A program made the translations under genes and the position numbers. The notes under the pieces were generated by a model. That model ran no database searches. It saw only the letters and a program-made list of their open reading frames with translations, and was not told where the DNA came from. 59,995 nucleotides of DNA, from NCBI GenBank assembly GCA_012735535.1, contig JAAYHC010000070.1:1-59995 (forward strand). The letters are read 5' to 3'. Below are positions 54,416 to 59,995 of this stretch, piece by piece (within the stretch, counting starts at the first letter, position 1; each line of letters begins with the position of its first letter). Source of the stretch: Bacillota bacterium. GTDB lineage: Bacteria > Bacillota > UBA5301.

Positions 54416-55789
54416 TTAACCACGGCGCAACTTGCTCGAAACAGCCGAGAGAGCGAGTTTGCCGAGCCCGCTATTGGTCTTGAGCAAATGTTCCAGAGAG
54501 TTCAGAACTTGGTCGATCTGGGCTTTGGTCACGACGAGCGGCGGCTCCATCCGGATCACATTCGGATTATTTAATGTGTAAGCTGTGAGAATAGCATGCT
54601 TGTTCAACAGCTCACTAGCCACTAGTCCGCCGAGATACTCTTCGCTGACCTTACGCAGCAAATTACCGCCGATCCGGCCAAAGAGCGAGGTCGCTGAGGT
54701 GAACTCGAGGCCAATCAATAAACCCCGGCCCCGCACCTCTTGAATGATCGGATAGACATCAGCCAACTTGTACAATTCGCCCAAAAAATAACTGCCCAGC
54801 TCGTCGGCTCGCTCGGCGAGCTTTTCCGTGAGCAGGACTTCGAGAGTCGCCAGCGCAACCGCGGTAGCCGTCGTGTTTCCGCCAAAAGTGGAAGTGTGAA
54901 GGAGAGCCTTGTCCAAGCCGCCATAAGCAGCATCCCAGACTTGGTCGGTACAGCCGAAAGCGCCAATCGGGACATACCCGCCCCCGAGGGACTTCGCCAG
55001 GCAAATGATATCAGGGCTGACCCCATCCCACTCAGCGGCAAAGAGTCTCCCGGTCCGCCCAAAGCCGGTTTGGATCTCATCAAGAATGAAGAGCGCGCCG
55101 TAACGGTGGCAGAGCTCGCAGGCCTCGCGCAGATACCCTTCCGGCGGCACAATCACCCCGCCCTCGCCTTGGATCGGTTCGACGATCAAGGCGGCAACCT
55201 CATTGGCCTTCAGTACGCCTTCCAAGGCTTCGAGATCCCCATATGGCACGCTGAAGGTACCGGGAACCAACGGAACAAACGGCTTACGGTATTTCTCCCG
55301 GCCGGTCACGGATAAGGCCCCGAAAGTCTTACCATGAAAGCCGCCATCGGCATAGATCAACCCTTGCCTGCCGGTGGCCGCCCGCGCTGTTTTCAGCGCT
55401 CCCTCAACGGCCTCGGCTCCGCTGTTGCCGAAGAAAAAGCGGTTAATGTTTCCGGGAGTCAGCAGACTTAAATTATGCGCTAGTGCGGCCGCAAAGGGAT
55501 TAATGGCCGCAGGCAAAATCTTGGGCCTGGCCTCAATTTGCTGCAAGACCTCAAGCACGCGCGGATGGTTATGCCCGATATTTAATGCCCCGTAACCGCC
55601 CAAAAAATCGAGGTATTCGCGGCCGTTTTGGTCGTATATGAAGACGCCTTGAGCGCGCACAAATTGTTTGTCAAAATCGAGCAACCCGAGCATCTTAACA
55701 AAGCCGGGGTTCACGTGATCCCTGTACTCTTTGGCGGTCCGCTCCAGATCCCAAGTTACGACCTCTGCTACTGTGATCAAGCCCTCCAC
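54416..55789 (-). CDS. Class III PLP aminotransferase, putrescine/ornithine type
   Basis: 457 residues, GTG start eight to nine bases after GGGGGG. PLP fold type [45 protein letters not shown] and the Schiff-base Lys in [17 protein letters not shown]. The ~40-residue N-terminal stretch before the core ([16 protein letters not shown]) and overall length resemble putrescine aminotransferase (PatA/YgjG) more than ArgD. The substrate is not certain; a related omega-amino acid or ornithine activity is possible. Its ribosome site lies in a hairpin arm. Confidence 0.85.
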   Translation of the reverse strand: MEGLITVAEVVTWDLERTAKEYRDHVNPGFVKMLGLLDFDKQFVRAQGVFIYDQNGREYLDFLGGYGALNIGHNHPRVLEVLQQIEARPKILPAAINPFAAALAHNLSLLTPGNINRFFFGNSGAEAVEGALKTARAATGRQGLIYADGGFHGKTFGALSVTGREKYRKPFVPLVPGTFSVPYGDLEALEGVLKANEVAALIVEPIQGEGGVIVPPEGYLREACELCHRYGALFILDEIQTGFGRTGRLFAAEWDGVSPDIICLAKSLGGGYVPIGAFGCTDQVWDAAYGGLDKALLHTSTFGGNTTATAVALATLEVLLTEKLAERADELGSYFLGELYKLADVYPIIQEVRGRGLLIGLEFTSATSLFGRIGGNLLRKVSEEYLGGLVASELLNKHAILTAYTLNNPNVIRMEPPLVVTKAQIDQVLNSLEHLLKTNSGLGKLALSAVSSKLRRG

Positions 55790-55797
55790 AACAAAAT

Positions 55798-55845
55798 CCC
55801 CCCAGGCAAGAAGATTATGCTAATAGGATTCTCCTGACCTGGGGG
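55798..55845 (-). terminator. Hairpin between subtilase gene and aminotransferase start
   Basis: CCCCCCAGG (55798-55806) and CCTGGGGG (55838-55845) form an eight-pair GC stem. On the minus strand it is followed by ATTTTGTTG. It could end the subtilase transcript, but its 3' arm GGGGGG is also the aminotransferase ribosome site. The ~31-base loop holds a smaller AGGA/TCCT hairpin. Confidence 0.6.
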
Positions 55846-55857
55846 TTTATTCCTCTA

Positions 55858-56988
55858 TTATTCCGAGTATTTATTCACAGCGACCCCGGCTTGGACCAGC
55901 CCGACCCCTTGATACTCCGGAGCAAAATTCGGCAGCCGGTAAGCGCTCCGCCTGAGAATTGCCTTGATCTCTGCCAGATCAAGCTCGGCTTTTCGGGCTT
56001 TTAACAGGGCAATCGTGCCCGTGATGTGCGGCGTCGCCATTGAGGTCCCGCTTAAACTACGGTATTCTCCTTTCAGATAGGTGGAGGGTATCTCCACACC
56101 AGGTGCGGTAATGTCTACTTCCCGCCCCCGACTGGAAAAATCGGCAATCGCATCCTGCTGGTCACTGGCTGCGACCGCAATCGTCTCCGGGTAGCGCGCC
56201 GGATAATCGATTGAATCCATGGCCGGACCACTATTTCCGGCAGCGGCCACGATAATGATGCCGCGCTCGGCCGCCAGCTTGATCATTTCCCGGAAGGTCT
56301 CACTATCCTGTCTGGCACCTAGACTCATATTAATGAGATCAACCTTCTGTTCAATACACCACTGCAAACCCTCAATCACGTCGGACAATGATCCGGCACC
56401 GGTGGAATCAAGTACCTTAACCGGATGAATAATCACCTCGGGCGCAACTCCGACCACCCCAATATCATTATCGGCCGCCGCGATAATCCCGGCTACGTGA
56501 GTGCCATGTCCATTGTCATCATTGGCGCTGCGCCCGGTGGAGATGGCGTTAAAGCCTTTGCCCAGGCGGCCTTGCAAATCAGGGTGATCAAGCTGGACAC
56601 CGGTATCGATGACGGCCACCGCAACCTGTGCCCCACGCGATATTGGCCAGGCCTCCGGAGCACCAATCCGGCGCACACCCCACCCGACCTCCTGCGGTTT
56701 TTGCTGGGGGGAGCTGCGTCTGCGAAAGAAATAGTTCAAGCACGACGTGTGAAACTTGATATCATCTTCGATCCGCTTGACACCGCTGGTTGATTCGAGC
56801 TCATACATCAGAACGTCGGGTAATTCGCAAACTAAGCCGTTGACCAACGGTAATTCCTTGACAACGGTTCCGCCGATCCGGTGGATATGCTTGCGGCACT
56901 GGATCAAATCGGCGTTGGATTGACAAATAAGAATTTTCCGGATCGTCTCCGGTTTCGGCTGGCGTTTCAACTTCAATTTATCAAACAT
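55858..56988 (-). CDS. S8-family subtilisin-like serine protease, cytoplasmic type
   Basis: 376 residues from ATG 56988, eight bases after GGGGG; the tracked ATG is six codons earlier. Catalytic triad: Asp in VIDTGVQLDH, His in NGHGTHVAGI, Ser in SGTSMATPH, with the oxyanion Asn in AAAGNSGP. Residues ~20-85 look like an I9-type propeptide (ILICQSNADLIQC... LPLVNGLVCELPD). No signal peptide, so probably intracellular, though it is longer at the N terminus than Bacillus IspA. Target unknown. Confidence 0.88.
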   Translation of the reverse strand: MFDKLKLKRQPKPETIRKILICQSNADLIQCRKHIHRIGGTVVKELPLVNGLVCELPDVLMYELESTSGVKRIEDDIKFHTSCLNYFFRRRSSPQQKPQEVGWGVRRIGAPEAWPISRGAQVAVAVIDTGVQLDHPDLQGRLGKGFNAISTGRSANDDNGHGTHVAGIIAAADNDIGVVGVAPEVIIHPVKVLDSTGAGSLSDVIEGLQWCIEQKVDLINMSLGARQDSETFREMIKLAAERGIIIVAAAGNSGPAMDSIDYPARYPETIAVAASDQQDAIADFSSRGREVDITAPGVEIPSTYLKGEYRSLSGTSMATPHITGTIALLKARKAELDLAEIKAILRRSAYRLPNFAPEYQGVGLVQAGVAVNKYSE

Positions 56989-57119
56989 GGCCTTGTCCCC
57001 CATCATGCAATAGTTGTCCTAATACAGACTACGTAGCGGGGGAGACGAATGCGCTTATTTGCCAACCTTTTTATACTTTCCGTGCTTTTGGGAGATACTA
57101 CCGGAAGGGGGTGATCACT

Positions 57120-57302
57120 GTGCTCGTTGATGGCCGGGATTTTCTGACCTTAGAACAAGCGGCTGAAATTGCCCAGGTCCCATCAACCAGAATTTTGGCG
57201 TGGACTCAGGAAGGCCTGCCGTATCTACGAATTCATGACAGCATCAGAATCGAACGCGAAAATCTCTTTGAATGGCTGGCCGAAATACGGGCGAAAAGGT
57301 GA
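57120..57302 (+). CDS. Small excisionase/MerR-like helix-turn-helix protein
   Basis: 60 residues from GTG 57120, eight bases after AAGGGGG (GTG 57111 is an alternative on top of the site). A winged helix-turn-helix of the excisionase type: LTLEQAAEIAQVPSTRILAWTQEGLPYLRIHDSIRIERENLFEWL covers nearly all of it. No integrase or att-like repeats are nearby, so it is probably a domesticated regulator rather than an excisionase. Divergent from the subtilase gene. Confidence 0.8.
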   Translation: MLVDGRDFLTLEQAAEIAQVPSTRILAWTQEGLPYLRIHDSIRIERENLFEWLAEIRAKR

Positions 57303-57333
57303 AAGGAGCCGACCCTTCCGGGCGGCTCCTTTC
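57301..57333. terminator. Bidirectional terminator after the small HTH gene
   Basis: GAAAGGAGCCG (57301-57311) and CGGCTCCTTTC (57323-57333) form a perfect eleven-pair stem overlapping the HTH stop codon. Confidence 0.8.
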
Positions 57334-57358
57334 TGAGGGAGTGCACAAACTAATTAGT

Positions 57359-59443
57359 CTAGCCTAATAGCCCAGCCTTAGCCAACCGATCAGCTGCGTC
57401 TTTTAGGCCCAAGCGTTCCAAGGTTGCTCTCGTGGGGAGACCCTCTTTGTTCCAGCCACACTCTTCATAGAAGAGGTCTTTGGCCAGCTCAACATCTTCC
57501 CGTGGCAAGCGGTTGCTGCCCGGAGTGAAGGGTTCTCCACCTTCTTCGAAGACCCAATCAGGCACGGTGTCATGCTGATTGCGCATATCGCGGGTGTTCA
57601 TCTGCAGAATCGTCAAGCAGCGATGCAGATTGAAGATCCGCTCAGCAACCAGATCCAACTCTTCCTCGCTCATTTGGATACCGGTGGCCAGGCTGAAGTA
57701 CTTGGCCTCCAAAGCGGTATCACCTTCGTAATTGCGCTCTTTGAGCGGGGAGGCGACCCATGGGTACATCCAGTTGCACAAGGACAGGCTGTCATGCAGC
57801 TCTTTCCGGAGTACCGACCACTTGGCTGCTTTCGCTTTATACCGGTTCATCGGGGTCCATTGACCTTTAGCGTCAACCGCATCCGGCGAACCCCAGGTCT
57901 TGGCAGCTAGCTGCTTCAAGATCTCAATCGGCAAACCGGCGTTTTGGAAGTTGGTATGGGAGTGGGTCTGCGCATCCCGGTTGTACTGGAGGTTAATCAG
58001 CAAGCCAATCTGGGCGCTGTCCTCAGTGGAGTGATGCAGCGGGTGACCCATCTTCCAGTACTTGTTCTTCGAGGTCTTGTAGAAGTCTTCCGGAATATTC
58101 CATTTCTTCATGGTCTTGAGGGTGCTGTCGCCCAGAGCTTTGCCTAGCTCACCCTCACGGTAGGCGATGCGGCGATAGAAATCGAGCAAGAAGGCCGGAT
58201 CGCCATTTTTCCAGAGATCCCACGGAATGCTCTTATACTCATCTGCCGGCAGAACCCGCTCCAAGATACCGTTGTTAGCGGCATAGATGAAGACGGCCTG
58301 CATGAGGGCATAGTTGTCCCAGACCCCGTAGTCGTCGCAGAGGTGTTTACCTAACAACATAGCCTCGCTGGAGTTGATGCCGGAGATCGAAGCATAGACA
58401 GACCGCGGTGAGAACCAGCCCATGCAGGTGTTGGCCGCATACCGGCTATAGCCGTACTTCTCTTCGATCGGCGGATAATCCATCTGCGCATGGCAGCGGA
58501 TCGGGCAAGCGTAGCAACCACCCATCCGCACGGTGTGTTTTTCACCAAACTCGCGGCCGAAATCAAAGGAACCTTTCTGGCAGCGCAGACCCAGGCTCTG
58601 CATATCATGCGGATCGCAGGTACCGGTTTCGACCGGCGGATTGGCAGCACCCCAGAAGTGACCTTTGCTACCGGTCCAGCGGCTACCGCTCGACCAGTAC
58701 TCGGCCCAGGGCTGCGGGCTGTTCGGTACGACGTGCTGGTTGTTCGAACCGGCCAAGGTCAGAGCATACTGGATGAGCTTTTTCCATTCGGCCTTGTCGG
58801 CAGCGATCTTCACCGAACCGGTACCGCGCACGCCAATAGCCTTGAGGTTCTTGGAACCCATGACTCCGCCAACACCGCCGGCAGAGTGACTGTAGCCGGT
58901 AATAACGGTTGCTAGTGGAACCATGTTTTCCCCGGCCTGGCCGATTGCGGCGACCTGGGCTTCCGGTCCCATCTCCGCATTAATTTCCGCGGTCGTTCTG
59001 TAAACACCGTTCCCCCAGAGGCGTCTGGCATCGCGGAGTTCAACCTTGTCATCCTCAATGCAGAGCCAGACCGGGTGTGGGGCTTTACCTTCAATGATGA
59101 TCGAGTCCCAACCGGCAAACTTGAGCTCAGAAGCGAAATGACCGCCCATGTGTCCGGTTGCTACATAGATATCAGGATCTGTTACCGGCCAGATCGAGGT
59201 GATCGCAGTCCGGCCGTTGCACGGAGCGCCGGTACCGGCCAGCGGCCCGACACCAAAGATGATCTTGTTGGCTTCGTCAAAAGCACGAGTTCCCACCGGC
59301 ACTTCGTCCCAAATGACTTTATAGCCAATACCGGTACCGCCTAAATAATCTTTATATTTAGCAAGTGTGTCTTCAGCAGTAATTTTACCGGTCGTTAAGT
59401 TGACCCGTAGGGTCTTACCGGTCCATCCACCGATTTTTGCCAT
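57359..59443 (-). CDS. Tungsten-dependent aldehyde ferredoxin oxidoreductase family protein
   Basis: 694 residues, GGGAGG before the ATG. The AOR N-terminal domain covers ~1-210 (GGTGIGYKVIWDEVP, FGVGPLAGTGAPCNGR, ATGHMGGHFASELKFAG, SAGGVGGVMGSKNLKAI). The 4Fe-4S site is CYACPIRC plus a distal Cys in SLSLCNW, and bis-pterin-binding loops are recognisable. Length and the adjacent four-cluster ferredoxin resemble the YdhV/WOR5-AorB groups rather than compact 605-residue AOR. Substrate cannot be assigned. Highly oxygen-sensitive family; soluble. Confidence 0.88.
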   Translation of the reverse strand: MAKIGGWTGKTLRVNLTTGKITAEDTLAKYKDYLGGTGIGYKVIWDEVPVGTRAFDEANKIIFGVGPLAGTGAPCNGRTAITSIWPVTDPDIYVATGHMGGHFASELKFAGWDSIIIEGKAPHPVWLCIEDDKVELRDARRLWGNGVYRTTAEINAEMGPEAQVAAIGQAGENMVPLATVITGYSHSAGGVGGVMGSKNLKAIGVRGTGSVKIAADKAEWKKLIQYALTLAGSNNQHVVPNSPQPWAEYWSSGSRWTGSKGHFWGAANPPVETGTCDPHDMQSLGLRCQKGSFDFGREFGEKHTVRMGGCYACPIRCHAQMDYPPIEEKYGYSRYAANTCMGWFSPRSVYASISGINSSEAMLLGKHLCDDYGVWDNYALMQAVFIYAANNGILERVLPADEYKSIPWDLWKNGDPAFLLDFYRRIAYREGELGKALGDSTLKTMKKWNIPEDFYKTSKNKYWKMGHPLHHSTEDSAQIGLLINLQYNRDAQTHSHTNFQNAGLPIEILKQLAAKTWGSPDAVDAKGQWTPMNRYKAKAAKWSVLRKELHDSLSLCNWMYPWVASPLKERNYEGDTALEAKYFSLATGIQMSEEELDLVAERIFNLHRCLTILQMNTRDMRNQHDTVPDWVFEEGGEPFTPGSNRLPREDVELAKDLFYEECGWNKEGLPTRATLERLGLKDAADRLAKAGLLG

Positions 59444-59466
59444 AATCTCTTATCCTCCCTTACGTA

Positions 59467-59995
59467 TTAGTGACAACCGCGGCAGCTTTCATCAACGGAC
59501 AGCAATCCCGCCTGACGAACCGGACTCTGTTTGGTCAGGTCACGCCAAGCGACATACCGCAAGCTTCCGGTCGGACAGGCCTCGACACACTGCGGCTTGC
59601 CATCACACAGCGTACACTTGGTGGCTTTGCCGATCTCTTCGTCGAAGCTCATCATATCCCACGGGCAGGCACGCTGGCAGACTTTGCAGCCGACGCACTT
59701 TTCGGTGCTGACCACGCGTGCGTTGACCGGACCCTTGACCTCAATCGCGTCATTGGGGCAAGCGGCCGCACAGGGAACCGGATGCGGGCACTGGTTGCAC
59801 AAATCCTGAATGATCAGGAAGTTGCCGTACTTACCCGCGTTGCGCTGGAAGCCGAACTGGACACCTTGCGGACCATAGTTCAGGTTGCGCGCAACTTTAA
59901 TCCGGGATACGGTGGGTGAGGACTTGCCATCGTTGTACTCGGTACAGGCCAATTCACAGCGCCGACAACCGACACAGCGTGTGGGATCGGAGACC
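59467..59995 (-). CDS. Four-cluster ferredoxin-like electron-transfer subunit (partial)
   Basis: Runs past the right edge of the window; the tracked start at 59952 is an internal Leu TTG. Reading the frame upstream to the edge gives DPTRCVGCRRCELAC, so the visible part has four cluster motifs: CVGCRRCELAC, CNQCPHPVPCAAACP, CVGCKVCQRACP and CTLCDGKPQCVEACP. The C terminus ends with a CRGCH that is not part of a cluster motif. HycB/DmsB-type fold with no signal peptide in view. It lies 23 bases before the AOR-family gene and is presumably its electron partner. Confidence 0.88.
   Translation of the reverse strand, partial: VSDPTRCVGCRRCELACTEYNDGKSSPTVSRIKVARNLNYGPQGVQFGFQRNAGKYGNFLIIQDLCNQCPHPVPCAAACPNDAIEVKGPVNARVVSTEKCVGCKVCQRACPWDMMSFDEEIGKATKCTLCDGKPQCVEACPTGSLRYVAWRDLTKQSPVRQAGLLSVDESCRGCH

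Noticed and set aside
57111-57302. Small excisionase-like gene as a sign of an integrated element
   Set aside because: No integrase, direct repeats or tRNA end is visible around it; treated as a stand-alone regulator.
59467-59952. Tracked start of the ferredoxin-like protein at 59952
   Set aside because: It is an internal Leu TTG; the frame continues upstream with an intact CxxCxxCxxxC motif to the window edge.

Overview
The window looks like a chromosomal segment of an anaerobic, endospore-forming Firmicute (Bacillota; Clostridia or a Limnochordia-like relative; the lineage is not fixed by what I can see). The evidence is SpoIIE with a possible Spo0A box, a SPOCS/DUF3794 spore-coat-type protein, PyrR-type control of pyrimidine genes, PyrK/PyrD-1B, consensus sigma-A promoters and an oxygen-sensitive tungsten/ferredoxin enzyme at the right edge. 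Several features suggest unusual envelope and respiratory biology: an outer-membrane-barrel-like protein, an 11-heme secreted cytochrome with its own maturation genes, and a complex I without its NADH module. I saw no rRNA, tRNA, CRISPR array or insertion sequence.

Layout. 1-1.4 kb: XRE regulator and an NlpC/P60 lipoprotein in AT-rich sequence. 1.4-11.1 kb (minus): nuoABCDHIJKLMN from a consensus promoter, with no nuoEFG. 11.3-12.7 kb: phage gp13-like acetyltransferase and a membrane polysaccharide deacetylase. 12.8-18.8 kb (plus): leuA-leuC-leuD-leuB-cimA for leucine and the citramalate route to isoleucine. 18.9-21.4 kb: Fur-box-controlled feoB, a tiny Cys protein and feoA. 21.45-26.8 kb: pyrB-C-K-D-F-E behind a leader with two PyrR-type hairpins, one upstream of a terminator and one over the pyrB ribosome binding site. 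26.8-29.9 kb: small heat-shock protein, then a DUF2318 protein with an ABC permease/ATPase pair.

29.9-39.1 kb (minus): barrel-like protein, a hypothetical protein, SPOCS protein, 11-heme cytochrome, ResB-CcsA-ResB maturation genes, a small membrane protein and a B12-type radical SAM enzyme. 39.2-40.9 kb (plus): HELGH metallopeptidase and DNA polymerase IV. 40.9-50.9 kb (minus): spoIIE, a small membrane protein, tilS, ftsH, then folP-folB-(folK::birA fusion)-bioY and a small hypothetical. 51.0-53.1 kb (minus): two 120-residue proteins resembling only the C-terminal half of ATP synthase delta (AtpH), a stand-alone DnaJ-type zinc finger and a 52-residue zinc-ribbon gene missing from the ORF track. 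53.1-57.3 kb: nadE, trmL, class III aminotransferase, cytoplasmic-type subtilase and a small excisionase-like HTH protein. 57.3-60 kb (minus): AOR-family oxidoreductase and its four-cluster ferredoxin partner, which runs off the window.

The strongest leads are the paired AtpH C-terminal-domain proteins behind a terminator-containing leader, the FolK-BirA fusion, the barrel protein with its structured leader next to the multiheme cytochrome and maturation genes, and the dual PyrR leader.
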